Part shown: piece by piece, positions 29,044 to 42,164 of the stretch | How the letters are laid out: the number at the start of each line of letters is the position of its first letter | How positions within the stretch are numbered: position 1 is the stretch's first letter | Source: Palaemon carinicauda | Taxonomy: Eukaryota; Arthropoda; Malacostraca; Decapoda; Palaemonidae | DNA length: 64,000 nucleotides | Direction of reading: 5' to 3' | Assembly: GCF_036898095.1 (NCBI RefSeq) | Contig: NC_090735.1 | Coordinates: 4,396,602-4,460,601, forward strand | Translations under genes and position numbers: made by a program | The notes under the pieces: model-generated | Databases searched by the model: none | What the model saw: only the letters and a program-made list of their open reading frames with translations | What the model was told of the DNA's origin: nothing

Positions 29044-31380
29044 GAAGGGTGGGTAGTGCCATCAGTGCACCTCACAAGATTCTATGTAGGCATTATTAAA
29101 TAGTCCTCCAGGCCCTACTGTAGCTGCTCTAGTTTTATACCCTTCAACTTGACTTCCTCCTTTCCTGCCTTCATTCTTCCGTCTTGCCGTCAAAGCTCTT
29201 ATAACTTATAAGTTATAACAGCCATTCAGCACTTGGGTGCTGAATGTCCTCACAGGCCAAAGTTCTGGGGTTTATTCCGTAATTCGATCTAATCTTAAAA
29301 ATGTTAAATCACAGGATTCCACAACAAATATTTTTTAATTTCTTATTGGGAACGAGATCAATTGTTTTTAAGCCACTTCTACTCTATAAGATTGATATAC
29401 ATCACACATCAGTATAGTAAAATTATTCAAATACAGTAATTTTTATCCTTGATATCAGTATCTGTTTTGTGATGAGAATTTGCAAATATTCAAGGTTGGG
29501 ACTTATGCCATGAAAGTGTTATGAATTCCACTGCAAGGAATGAGGGATTGTTAGGTTAATATTGAGTGATTGGTGTGAGATTCTGATGGAAAAGTTAGGT
29601 TGTTCTTTTGCCAAATTCCTTTCAGTAAAGCATGTTCCAAGGCAGACATTGGAAGTCCTTTTTTGTGTCAGTGTTTCTTAAAGAAGTCAGCCTGAAGGGA
29701 TTGTAGTTACAGCTTTTTATATAGATGGGTATGAATTGGGTTTTTCATGCAGAATTAGGGTGGGTTTTTTGCTTTGGGATTTCCATAGCGTAGCTTATAA
29801 ATAGATTTGATTTAACTATGTGAAATAGTGGAAAATATCCTTTATCCATTTAGCAAGTTCCTCGCGCAGTCAGTGAGCACATTAGTAAGCATCAAACTCA
29901 AGTTTCTTAAGAAAAGTATTCCCCAAGAGAGTAGAATCCTCAGCTTCAGTAAGCACAGTATATAAGATTTGTCCTTTTAAGCTTTTGAAATAGCCCGTTA
30001 TAATCTTACAAGTGTCAGAGTAAAATTATCCCTTGAAGTTTTAGCATATGCCTAAATATTATAGATTTCCTGAGATAACTACAGAATGTATTTAAAAAAA
30101 ATTTTTATTATATAAAAGATTTTATAAATACCAAATTATTTTCTCTATTATAAAGTTTTAAAGTATTAGTTATGGAATTTGAAGTATCCAAGGAGAAAAT
30201 TTCAGTTTTCTTGAAGTCACTGAGAAATAAATGATAGAATATTATAATTTGTATTTTTGTTCAGAGAGATCTTGAGTTTGATGCTTTGCTCTTTATTACT
30301 GTAGTAGATATTTTCCCAACAATAATGAATTAGTATAAAAGTTATAATTCATGGTCCTGTGTTTCTTTATAAGGAAAATTATGCTAGTTTCTTTCATTAT
30401 TCGAATTAGAATGCGTAATAAATTCGTCATTATTAAATATCATTATGTTGGTGAACTGCTGAGAATAATAGATAATTAAGTATTTAATAATTTAAAGATA
30501 TATTTTCCTTTGTTGGTACTTTTTTTCTAATTACCTTACATTGTAAGGTATTTAGGAGCTCAGAGACATTCTTGTTCCAAATGATGCTAAAATCATACCT
30601 TTTATTTGATTATTCATCCTTTGCCCGTTTTCAGTTCAGAATATCGTATTCTATGAACGTGACCTCCGTCTGTCTATCTCTTGTGTCTGAGCTCATTCTG
30701 GTAACTTATAAAAAAAAGAAAATTAAATTTCATTTTCGGCTTGGTTAATCTAAAGTCATTAATCTAAAGTCTGTTAAGGACAAAAATCCAGAAAGTATAA
30801 AATTATTCTCTTTACTAAAATTAGCTTGATCATTACTATTTTAATGAGTAGTAATATGTTAAGTTACACAGGATCTGCATAAAATCAGTAATAAGTGATA
30901 AAGAGTCATCTCCTTTGATTATTGGCTGAGGATACCTTAGTCAGGGAATACATACTTGTAATAGTAGAGTAAGGGATTATAAGATGAGGAGTGTATTATA
31001 AATAATTATAAGATGATGATAGTATATTAAGAGCTTATGTGCTGAGGATAGTATACTGTAGTAAGGAATTATAGGCTGAAGATAGTTTGAAGTGAGGATA
31101 GTATTTAGGGGGATTGACTTATTTCACTCTAGGTGTATAAAGCATACATTTCTAGGAGTATTTTATAGTTTTGGGGGTATTGGTTGTAGGCCAAAGTTTG
31201 TTATTAGGAGTTATATTAACTTTTAATTAAAACTTATGTAACTCAAACAGTAAGTAAATATTCAGTAAGAATCAAGATATTTCATAACTATCTGTCTGCT
31301 TGTAAAGAGAAAGACATTCTTATAAGATTATTTCATTTTTTAATAGTGTTGATAGCTTTATAAAGTGTTTCAGATTAAAC
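29042..31380. other. AT-rich sequence, nothing recognised
   Basis: No long open frame, RNA gene or repeat I can name. Could be intron or intergenic. Confidence 0.5.
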
Positions 31381-31593
31381 TCACTTACCAGGGTTTGCAT
31401 TTGAGAACATTATTACACAGCTAAAGTGGTTTAGGTGTCCACGTGTAAGGTGAATGCGTACTTCGGTCCGATCTGACTGTCTGCTGGGAGAAGTAGCAAG
31501 GATGGTCAGGGCAGTAGCCTTGCACGTCTCTTCTTTTTTACCCGACTCAATCATATACATTAAATGGCACGAGTCAGGGAGGCACCTTGGCAT
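31381..31593 (-). other. Weak candidate host exon
   Basis: An island of higher GC in AT-rich DNA. On the minus strand a 67-codon open stretch runs to 'AACCCTG' followed by 'GTAAGTGAG', a near-consensus 5' splice site at about 31391. Upstream the frame is closed by a TGA close to a Met codon. The translation matches nothing I recognise. It may be a first coding exon, or coincidence. Confidence 0.25.
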
Positions 31594-33079
31594 TTGTGAA
31601 TCTTGTCTGCTTTTGAGAAAGCTTCAGGTGTCTGTAGTAATGGATCGTTCTGAAATTGCACAATGGCTTGGAAATGGCCTTATTTTTATTTTTGAATTTT
31701 TAATTTGTTTTCCATTCAGGAAATATTAATTATTTTTGCTTGTCTACATGTATAACTGTAATAATATAATGTTTTACCATTTAACTTCAGGGAGCTTCAA
31801 ACTATTCCTGAAGCCTTTGAATTACAATCCTGATATCAATGTTTGTAAAATTATCAATAAAAAAAAAATAGAAGGAAAAGGAAAGCATTCAAGGGCCTAG
31901 TAACATTGCTTTCTCAGAAGAAAACTTTGCATTAAATTTCTGGTTACTAGGTGGGACAGGGGATGGCCTTGGTGGGCTTTCCTTTTCCTCCTTTTTTTTA
32001 TTAATAATTTTATATGTATTAGATAAAGCACTGCTTGCTTACACAGTCATGAAATATGTAAACTCAAATGCTGAGCTTCAAACTCACCAACATCTGTTAA
32101 AGAAAACAGACACTGACTGGGAAACAAAGAAAACTGGATGTTTTGTTATTCTGTGCACAATATTTGATGAAGAGTGACTCGTCTAAGAGTTTTTCTTTGT
32201 CAAATCGTGACCTTAATGTATGAGATGTTAAGTTTTCTTTGAATCTAGGATGTTTGAAGCTTTCAGAAAATTGAGTTTCATGAATCTGATGCTTATATGT
32301 CATTGACTTCATAGTGTTTGTATTTCCATTTTATTAGATTAATTAGACTGAAACCTGTCTCATGTTTGACAAAATCTTTTACAATAAAAGTTTTTGATGA
32401 ATTTCTAAGTTTTTCTTCAGCCATAGTGTAAATTACAAGCTTCAAGTACATATTTAGGTATACTTTTGTACCTAAATTTTTTTCATTTAATAACGTCAAC
32501 ATTGAATAAGAGGCTTTTGAGGAATAAAAACTAATGGACATAAGGTCATTATTTATCACGACTTAAAAGTCGGGAAAAAAACCCATTTGACAGACAGCTG
32601 GATTAAGGAGTGGAATTTGGTCCAAAATGAATTACGAGAGTTAGGCCATCTTGGCTTTTCAATATATCATAAAACACTGGTACTCCTGCTCTCATGTCTC
32701 CAGTGGAGGGGGATGAACTAACTCTGTATATGGGGGATAACTAGCAGTCCAAACGGGCAAGTGGCTACCTAGGAGGGAGAGGACTATTTCATGAGCTTTT
32801 TGGCCCTTTTTTTGTGGGGGAATAAGGCATTTGCTGGTACTTGAAGAGGTAGGGGGGCGTTTACGGAGAACACTCTGTCGTATGAGGTTTAATATATGGA
32901 GAATGGTTAGGCTTGCTGCATTTTCATTTTCATTTTTTTTTAATCCCATTTTCTTTTTTCTTGTATTCCATTTTATGTACCAGGGAAACTAAATTAAAGA
33001 TTATATTTTTTTATATATGCATTTTATTTTGGAATTCCTTAGATAGTTACAATGAGTTTAATATCTTTATGGTTTATTA
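31594..33079. other. AT-rich sequence, no gene recognised
   Basis: 32580-32960 is less AT-rich and may be an unrecognised repeat or untranslated region. Its minus-strand 85-codon frame has no motif. Confidence 0.45.
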
Positions 33080-33650
33080 AAAATATAAGCATTACTTAAG
33101 GTCAATTGCATAAGAAAAATGGGTATGGACAAAAATACTAAAAAGATACAAGAGCAAGGGTCTTGAGTTATATTTATGGGAAAAAATTCCATATTACTGT
33201 TATTAGTATAACTACATACATTAAATGAGTAAAGGTAGATGGTCCACCAATTTGACGTCAGTAATGTGGGGCATTTCTGACTACTTAGTCATATCCTAGC
33301 TCCATTATAGTCAGAGCTGTAAAAGGTTCATTCATGATACTGTATATAAGATATTTGATTATCTAATTAGAATAAAATATCTTGACTCAATACCATGAAT
33401 GAACCTTTACCAGCTCCGACTATAATGGGGCTAGGATATGACTAAAGTAGTAAGTAATACCCTTATTACTCGTGTCAAAATCCTGGGCCATCTACCTTTA
33501 TTTATTCAATATATGTAGTTATACTATCAACAGTGGTACGGCATTTTTTACCATAAATATAATTCAAGACCCTTGCTCTTGTATCTTTTTAGTATTTTTG
33601 TCCATACCCATTTTTCTTATGCAATTGACCTATCAAGTAGTGCCTATTTT
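33080..33650. mobile_element. Fold-back (palindromic) element with ~265-bp arms
   Basis: The left arm (about 33080-33350) is the reverse complement of the right arm (about 33385-33650). 'GGTCAATTGCATAAGAAAAA' at 33100 pairs with 33611-33630, and 'AAAGGTTCATTCATG' at 33321 pairs with 'CATGAATGAACCTTT' at 33393. The centre is a short AT-rich loop. Arms differ by scattered substitutions and small indels. No coding capacity. Fits a MITE-like fold-back element; superfamily unknown because no clear target duplication is seen. Confidence 0.85.
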
Positions 33651-34888
33651 CTACAACAAAAAATTTCAAATAACCATTCTAACAAATATACAGTTATGAA
33701 TTATACAAGCTTCAAGTCTCGATTAAGTTTTAATGATTAATATTTGTATATATAATGGAATTGTAAATGACAAAACTATTTTAGTGTATAAGCAAACTGG
33801 TTTTAAGCATTGGATATCTGTCAATTACCTTTTTTTAATTAATTTCCTACTTATATGAAGATATATTTTAGATTAGCAATTTTACCCCAAAACTACTTTT
33901 GATATACAGTATACAATCTACATTTCTATTACAATTGAAATTTTCAACCCTAACATTACCCTCAATCTGTAAATGTCATTGCTATAAAAGTACTAACCTT
34001 TATGATACCCTTTAAAAATGTTACACTGGAAGGAATCTCGCAATCATAAGCCAAAATTGTTTCATGAAACCCACAAATTATTTTCTTCGAGCTTCCCTAA
34101 AAGTAATTACTCCTCCCATTACCCTAAAAATATATCACCTGATTATTTTTTTCTTCCTATGCAGTGCCATAGGTGAAATTCCTAAATCATCTCGTTTAGC
34201 CTATGCATCAAGAACCAGATTACCTTTACAAAATATTAACCTTGGCCCTTTCTCTAGGTATAAATACTCCCTTCAAAGTCTTTCAAGAATAACCTTGAAA
34301 TTTTACTTTAAAACTACTCTTAGAACATCTACTTTAAGCAAGAAATATTCCATGAATGTTGATTTTAATTAAAACTACTACACTGATGATTTTCTTCTCT
34401 TTAAGACTACCATAACTCAAATTACTATTCATTTCATAAAACCCTTTATTATAAATTTAATTTGTAAAATCCTCCAAACAACTGTTATTAACTATATCAG
34501 TTACACTCTAAGCTAACGCATGAGCCCATTAATTGCATCTTTTATATAAAGAATATACAAAGCTTGAAACCAGTCGACAAAAGATTTCATCCTTTTAACA
34601 GCCATTTTGTCATTTTATTTAAAAAAAAAAAATCCTATTCAATATAGATGAAAAATAAATAGGATCTACTGTAAACAAGCATTTGTAATGTATGTGACCA
34701 GAATAATTAAAATACAGTACTGTATTGATATTTTAGCAGAATTATTAATTTACCAATAACTACTAAAACATATTTGATATAAAGTTTTGGAGTTAAGCTT
34801 CCAAACACCTTGAGGAAAAGTTTCAAAACAATCTAACTTATTTATAAAACAGATTTTTTTTTATTGTTGATATAACGTTAATTCCAGG

Positions 34889-34892
<4 letters not shown>
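33651..34892. other. AT-rich sequence, nothing recognised
   Basis: The short open frame at 34064-34372 has AT-driven composition and no motif. Confidence 0.5.

Positions 34893-34969
<77 letters not shown>
34893..34969. repeat. (GA)n microsatellite
   Basis: Uninterrupted GA run of about 76 bases. Confidence 0.98.
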
Positions 34970-34972
<3 letters not shown>

Positions 34973-35227
34973 GTCTAATGCTTAGCAATCCTATTCAAGA
35001 CAAATACCGTGATTCCTTTCACAAATATTCAAAATTATTCTTTAGATGATTTTCCTTGCCTCCCGTTACTCAAGATAAATGGATTAGTCGCTCGCACAAT
35101 ATGTAAACATATTCAATAAATAAAAAATGGAATCTTTACAAAGGATACTTGGTTCTGCCCTTTAACCGAAATATATTGAAAATAGTTAAAATACAAGAGC
35201 TTTATATGAAATTTTTAGTCAAGTAGA

Positions 35228-35930
35228 ATCCATTTAGCTACAATGGCACTTCCCCAATTTTGGGGGGCAGACTACATCCAAAAACAAAAAGTACATTAGT
35301 GGACTTTTCTCTTTGCTCCTCCCAGCCTAATGAGGGATTCAGCAGTTTTGTTGAGCACTCACCAATGTGACCGGAGGAAGCAGCTGGGCCTATCGGAACT
35401 AAGTCACAATCGCTCGCCATTCATTCTTATTTCTGGCATGTTCTTTTACCTCTAACATCTATCCTCCATCCACCCATAACCTTGGCCGACCTCTTGAATT
35501 TCTCCCATCAACTCTTGCATTCACCTTCTTCAGCAGACAGCCATTTTCCATTCTATTTACATAGCCTAAATACCTAAACACATTCATATCCACTCTAGCT
35601 CCTAATTTATTTCTTACACCCGTTCTCACCCTAACTACTTCATTCCTAACCCTATCTAATCGAGATACGCCAGCCATACTCCTTAGACACTACCTCGAAC
35701 ACATTCAACTTCTGTGTCACTTTCATTTCCCACAACTCCGATCCATACATTACAGTTATTAAATTCCCTTTCTCATACAGAACTCTCTTTACATTCATTC
35801 CTAACCCTCTATTCTTTACCACTCCCTTCACTGGCCCCCAACACTTTACATCCTTTAATTCTCTCTAACGTACATTTGCTTCCACTCTACCATTCGCAGC
35901 AACATGAGACCCAAGTAATAAAACTTATCT
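35228..35930 (-). mobile_element. Non-LTR retrotransposon 3' fragment (same family as 45711-46315)
   Basis: The minus strand holds the C-terminal end of the non-LTR ORF ('NVFRYLGYVNRMENGCLLK' then 'ARVDGRNSRGRPRLW', within 35459-35677), followed downstream by the family's 3' tail with 'GCACTTCCCCAATTTTGGG' at 35247. Sequence up to ~35930 continues the ORF with frameshifts. 5'-truncated and degenerate. Confidence 0.75.
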
Positions 35931-36679
35931 ACTTCAAATAGTTACTGCAAGAGGGAAGGAAATATGGTAGTTATTTTGAAATATATACGCCAAAATCATG
36001 TTAGTTTATTTTTACTTCTCTAGTATATTTATGATACCAATACTTCTACACATGTTGACTGCTAGAATATAAGCTATTCAACACCCCCCCCCCCCAAAAA
36101 AAAAGGAACAGTACTAGCAAGCTGTGGCTATTTAGAAAGACCTTTTTTGTCCATTAACTACTATCTTGAGCATATCTCATATCTTTTAAGAGAACATAGC
36201 CCTACTATAGATTCGGCATTGTGTAGAAGAAAAATCAGTGACAATTGTTACCAATTGGATGCTTGTCTCGAAAGGAAGAAATGAAATGGTATTCATAGAC
36301 AAAGATGAAAGCATATTCATAGTTAAAATAATTAGTTAGAGGTTATATTCACATGCAATTAATGTATTTTTATATACAGATTGCAGAATGAATTTGAATC
36401 TATTTCTAAAAAGATTCTTATTTTCCCTTCAGTCACACACTTAACTTGTTTACAGTACTTTACACAATTCTAAAAATTATATGATCTTGAAGTACGTTAA
36501 AAGGTTCAAAGAAAATTGACATTTGATTAAACAGCTACGTAACGAAAATTGAATCCATGATCAACACACGACATTCTAAAATCTGTCTGGCAAATTGAGC
36601 ATTTAAAAATATTTTTAGTACTATAGACCTGACGATATTTCTCAAAGTTATTTCAATACTGCAGAAAACTTTGATGAGA
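35931..36679. other. AT-rich sequence, nothing recognised
   Basis: Holds a C-run next to an A-run at about 36085-36104. No gene seen. Confidence 0.5.
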
Positions 36680-36829
36680 GTGGCAGCTTCAATTGAGATG
36701 ATTCAGAACTCCTCTTGAATCTTCCTGGAATTTTTTTCTGTACTAAGTCACAGAATATTTGCTGCTGATCTTCCTCTTGGTGTCATTTGGAATATCTCAT
36801 TATACTTGATGCATATTATTTGCAGGTTA

Positions 36830-36887
36830 ATTTCCTGCTTTGACCAGAAGGCTATAATCTCTCTTCTTCTCTTCTGATGATTCTGGT
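36830..36887 (-). other. Weak candidate terminal exon of a host gene
   Basis: On the minus strand 'TTTATTTTTCAG' (ending at 36888) is a good 3' splice site. In one phase it is followed by about 19 codons reading 'ESSEEKKRDYSLLVKAGN' and then TAA. Such a short charged C-terminus is plausible but unproven; the other phases close quickly. Confidence 0.25.
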
Positions 36888-37834
36888 CTGAAAAATAAAT
36901 AAAATGTTAATTGTACAGATTTATCTGTCTTATCCAAGTATTTAAATGCACACTTCAATATCAAGATTATACTTTTAGTAAAACATTCTGCATGATAAAT
37001 TATAAAGAATAAGAAATATTCTAATGTAATAACTACAATGGTGAAAATAAGATACTAGATACTAGACATGTCCATGACATTTGAAATAGTAAATATTACA
37101 ACACAAAGTACATCCTGTAAAGTGAAAAAGTATTGCTTCCTAAATCCTAACAAGGAAGTGCTTCACTACTATAATCAAATGGCTATCCTCTGGAAAGCCA
37201 CCAACTAACAGGAGCTCTTCTAATTCTTCAATTTTCTTTGAGATAATAGACCATAATTCCCTGAATAAAACATTCTACCTTTCAACACAGAGGATACCTG
37301 GTCAACCACACAATACTCATAATATAGGCACTGTATGTATAAAGTGAACAAAAAAAATACTATTCACTTACACTAACAGTTTCAGAAGTAGAATATTATT
37401 TAGTATACAAGAGTATAGCGCTGTGGAAATGAATAATTATTTTGATTCACTCAAAAAGCAGAAAAAATTGACCCGCAACATTTTAAACTTATCCAGCAAA
37501 TGTATCATTCTCATAATTGAAATGTCATACTAAATTTTCATTTACATTATATTGATCCTCCATAAGCTAATTCCCACTGCCTTATCATATCAATTTTTTC
37601 ATCCAAATGGATTTTCTGGTTAACTTTTAATCAATGAACCAGTTCATTCTACAGATCTTCACCTTATTCATACACACACTGACTCACTAATCTAGTCTCA
37701 ATTAGTTCATTGAAGACCTTATTCAACGTTATTGTTTCATTACTTACTGGGTATACTTCCTCCATGGGATAGCCTATTACACTACTAAACTGACAATCTG
37801 GTCTCACCGGAGTCATGTCTAACGTTTATATTAT
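36888..37834. other. AT-rich sequence, nothing recognised
   Basis: No long frame or repeat family seen. Confidence 0.5.
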
Positions 37835-38320
37835 TATTATTATTACTAGCCAAGCTACAACTCTAGTTGGAAAAGCAAAATACTATAAGCTCAAGGGCTC
37901 CAATAGGGAAAAATAGCCCAGTGAGGAAAGGAAATAAGGACATAAATAAATGATGAGAATAAATTAACAATAAATCATTCTAAAAACAGTAACAACGTTA
38001 AAACAGATATGTCCTATATAAACTATTAACAACGTCAAAAACAGATATGTCATATATAAACTATAAACAGACTCATGTCAGCCTGGTCAACATGAAAACA
38101 TTTGCTCCAACTTTGAACTTATGAAGTTCTACTGATTCAACTACCTGATTAGGAAGATCATTCCACAACTCTGTAACAGCTAGAATAAAACTTTTAGAAT
38201 ACTGTGCAGTATTGAGCCTCATGATGGAGAAGGCCTGGCTATTAGAATTAACTGCCTGCCTAGTATTACGAACAGGACCAATAGATGCCTTTTGCCATTG
38301 ATTAACCAATATTGCCTTAC
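37835..38320 (-). mobile_element. Non-LTR retrotransposon 3' end with (TAA)n tail
   Basis: The minus-strand frame 38073-38309 ends like many CR1/L2/Jockey-type ORF2 proteins: 'SFILAVTELWNDLPNQVVES' then 'LHKFKVGANVFML'. A 3' untranslated stretch with 'GGAGCCCTTGAGCTTATAG' follows, ending in (TAA)n at about 37830. 5'-truncated copy. A related tail lies at 44220-44290 on the plus strand. Confidence 0.75.
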
Positions 38321-38759
38321 ATTAATGATAAATCTATCCAACCTTAATCATTAATTATATAATCCCGCCTTTATCCACCACTGGCTGCCCTATCCTGCCT
38401 TTATCCCTTAACCGACCTATCATTGTTTAATCAAATTATTCATTCAATTTTAAATCAACTAACAAATTAACCATTATTTTGCCTAATATAGTGTGTATAC
38501 ATTACCGAATCTTTAGCAAGAGTCGACATGAATCGACTAATTGCAAGCTCCTAGATTTTAGTGCTCCTTTGTATGGATCTAGACTTCAGGCTATATACTA
38601 TATCTAATACTTTATTACTGTCACAAACAAAGACTTAGGTTGAACCATCTATCCTACAACCCTAAGAATTATCAAAAATATCATCATAGGATGATGACTT
38701 AGTCTTTTACTGTATTTCTCTAAGTGAATAAGAAGTAAATCTTTCCCAGATTTCTTTAT

Positions 38760-40450
38760 TGATATTAGGAGGACTGAAAAATATTCGTATTTTTCTTAAC
38801 TACACAACCCTGAGTTCTTCAATAACAGTATGATTTCAGCTTGGCTGGAAATGGGTTGTTAGAATTTATAAAAATCAGTAGTTACTGGCAGGTTGTGGGA
38901 GAGCACTGACCCATCAATAGCACACCGAGAAGCTAATCGACCTGCACCTAGGGCATGTGAGGTGGTTGAGTATTGAAGAGAAAATTAAAGACTCAGGTTT
39001 GTAAAACTGGGAAAAAATACAAATTCTAAAATATGTGATTTGTTTCTACAAATACAAACCATTATTCTTTTATTAGAGACTCACCATTAGGAGGGAGGAA
39101 GTCCTTGTAACTCTATTGGCTGGTTTAAAATCGTGAGATGTTATAAGCTTCAGATCTAAGAAGTGCAGAAGTTATGACTCCTAGTATCCTCTAACTTTTG
39201 AAAAATAAATTCTCAAAGGTTAGACAAAGTTACTGCCTATGGAGAGATGGTCACAGAAAAACCAACACACTTGTAAGGATATGCTTTCATAATGTAGGGC
39301 TTATATAAAGTGATGGGTTCTGCACACAAACATTCCTCTCCCTCATAAGGATGGGTAGAGAGAATTCTATAACCTTATATATAGAACACAGCTCGTGTGA
39401 AAGCTTGCATACATCAAACTCTTATCCTGGTCTAATAATACAACCGTTACATTAGAAAAGGTGCTTCTTATTCCATTAGGAGCTCGGTACGCTATACAAA
39501 CTGCTGAACAACTACTACAGGTCCAAGTAAAAATGTGTTTAAGACTGGTGGATATACTCTCACAGAAGAAAAAGATAAATTAAACTACTGCTCCATTGCC
39601 ACTTTTATCAATATTGTCTGTAAATTGAACAAATCTAATACTAAGTCTACGAATTATGTGAAAGTATTCTCTGAATAGGATAATAGTGTGAAAGCCTAAA
39701 AACTGCAACATCTGATGTATTTTTCGTATGAGATCTTTGTTGCCTGCTGCAGGAAGGTTTTCCCAGGACATGTTTCCAACACAAACAAAAATATATCACC
39801 TATATTTAGTAGAAATTAAAATTACTTTTAAAATTTATTTGTTCCTCCGTGAATGCAAACCCACATCCTTGGGAGGGAGAAGGTTCTAATGACCGTACTG
39901 GCTAATATGAAATCCCAGGATGTAAATACAATAGTTCCTGATAGAGTTGCGGAAGTGTTTATTCCTACTACCTCCCAACACTTAAGAAGATTCTCATGGG
40001 TTGGGCTAGGTTTCTATCTGCTGACAGATGGTCGAGGAAAAACCTATATCCTCAAAAAGGATATGATGTCATAATGTATGGCTAATTAGACATATTGTAT
40101 CCTACATTTTATCCATCCTACCTCTCATGAGGATGATGGGGGAGATACTCTTATAACTGACTTGTATAGAACAGCTGCTCGGTATGGAAGGTCATCAGAA
40201 TCAAAGTCTGATCCAGAAAATACTGTAATAACTGCTGCACCCCCAGAGGAAGGAAGGAAGAGGGGGAAAAGGGCCAGACCAGACACTCCACTTCCGATCC
40301 TAGATTAATTTCACAACTGTTATCCAAAACGAGGTGCTTCTTGTCCCGTAGGGAGCTTTCTAAGCTACACAACCTACTGAGCTGCTACCACAGGTCACAG
40401 TGAAAAGGTATCTTAAGACGTGTGGGTATACTAAAGGTAAGGTAAACAGT
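38760..40450. repeat. Degenerate repeats resembling DIRS D1 termini, including a diverged duplicated segment
   Basis: At 38775-39060, short blocks such as a 'GAAAAATACGAATATT'-like end and 'AAAAAATACAAATTC...TACAAACC' recall the D1 complementary region and end. Segments 39060-39560 and 39840-40440 are homologous in the same orientation: 'AGGTGCTTCTTATTCCATTA' matches 'AGGTGCTTCTTGTCCCGTAG', and 'CTACTACAGGTCCAAGTAA' matches 'CTACCACAGGTCACAGTGA'. Likely debris of D1-like elements; boundaries approximate. Confidence 0.4.
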
Positions 40451-40640
40451 GTCTGGTTTCAGTTCGTTTTATCAGAATAGATGCTCACTAGAATGTCAGC
40501 TGGCCAATCCCAAACTCCCACTGTGGTGCCCAACCACAGCAGTGACCTCCCAAGTAAAAAGCTTAAACGGGCTGGGACCGATCTGCCGCCATGCGAATGC
40601 TAGGCAAACCCGTTACCACTGTACTAACTAATTCTGGTAC

Positions 40641-40925
40641 TAGAAGTAGAAGAACGCCCGTGGATTTTGATGATTTCGAGGATGACCAAAGAGGTGAGCG
40701 GTTTGTTTCAGCTTCTTTTTCTTCTTTTTGCTATACATCAACCAATACACTAATGGTCAATCCTTACACTTGCAGGTGGAAGACGGCAAAGTCATGCCCC
40801 ATGCTAGAGGAGTACAAAGAATGGGGATCCAGATGGCTCCTGCTTATGAAGGTTCTGCACTTATATCTAGTAATCCCAGGGAAGAATTGCATGTCCACCA
40901 TCAAACAAAAACTTTCACTCTGTAA
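40641..40925 (+). other. Candidate small exons with an ~80-bp intron
   Basis: 'CAAAGAG' then 'GTGAGCGG' (about 40693) is a good donor. 'CCTTACACTTGCAG' (ending at 40776) is a good acceptor. After it about 49 codons read like protein ('VEDGKVMPHARGVQRMG' ... 'TKTFTL') and end in TAA. 'TACTAAC' at about 40622 precedes a possible acceptor 'ACTAG'. The exact phase across the intron is unresolved. The flanks look repetitive, so this may belong to a transposon rather than a host gene. Confidence 0.3.
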
Positions 40926-40980
40926 AGAGATAAAAGAAAAAAATCTGAACAGTCAAGCTAGGGGGAGACTGAGCTACTGA

Positions 40981-42126
40981 GCTTACGTGTGTACAACCCA
41001 GCAGCTTTAGTCAAAGTGGCTTCTTGGTGTGCTGGTGAGGAGCCAGGGCTACACACCTGTAACTATGGACACACAAATCTTAACAACCAAGTTCTAGCAA
41101 AGCTGAAACCATACTCATATTAAAGGACAAGAGTTTGTATTTTTGTACGAACATACACTGAGAATCCAACACTATTCTAATCTATTGGTAATCATATCCC
41201 ACCAAAAATCCATTGGCACAGTAATCCATTACTACTTCAGTCTTTTAACAAACACTTAAAAGCCTTTAACTTGCTTTATTGGTTAAAATCTAGGATTAGC
41301 CCAACGAAAAATTGTCACTGAGGTACAGAATGAAGACCATCCTACTGTAATCTACTACCAATAAAATTCTGCCTTGAATAACTAATTATGAGACAAATTA
41401 TTTAAATTACATATTGACCTAATCCATAAACTTATGTATCCTAATACAATCCATAATTATCACAATCCATAAAATGGCTAATCCAAATCTAATTAAGTCA
41501 ATTTGACCTTAATCCACTAACAAGCCATTTTTTTTTTTATATATATATGATACCATTTAAATCTAGTACGTTCTTCATCCATCTTACCTTTAAAATTCCA
41601 ACTAATGCAGTTTACTGGTTTGTATAGATTATATGCTCTCATTGAAGTGCAAGATGATTATTAACCTTCAATTTCTAGTCTCCCACAGCTCATTGCTCAA
41701 GATACACCTGAAATAGAAGAATAAAAACGTGAAAATATTTTTAAAAGTTCTCCCATCATTTTGTACAATCATATAACAGAATTGAACATGTTCTTGCTAT
41801 TATAATTATCTAAAAGGACCTCTCAAAACGCAATGTTACCTATTCATTAGTATTATTGAATTGACCATCATAAGTTTAGTTTCAAAAATATCTGAATAAA
41901 CCAAATGACATTTTTCAATAAACATCTACATCCTCTCCTTAGTAACCAAACACCTACAGTGTCTTATTATTTTTGGTGCAAAAAAATCACTGCGGTGAGT
42001 CTACCACCTATGATTCACATCATTAAGAGTAACACATGGATGTAGATACCTCTCTCAATGAAGCTGAAGAAGAGAATGTATCCATCTATGAAGTACAGAA
42101 ACTTCACGGATAAGGGACGTGTAAAA
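40981..42126. other. AT-rich sequence with repeat debris
   Basis: 40981-41165 resembles the repeat material at 38760-40450 (ends 'GAGTTTGTATTTTTGTACGA'). The rest has nothing recognisable. Confidence 0.45.
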
Positions 42127-42164
42127 CACACACACACACACACACACTCTCTCTCTCTCTCTCT
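42127..42164. repeat. (CA)n(CT)n compound microsatellite
   Basis: CA repeats run directly into CT repeats. Confidence 0.95.

Noticed and set aside
35714..35941. Ser/Leu/His-rich plus-strand frame
   Set aside because: Antisense of the non-LTR fragment on the minus strand.
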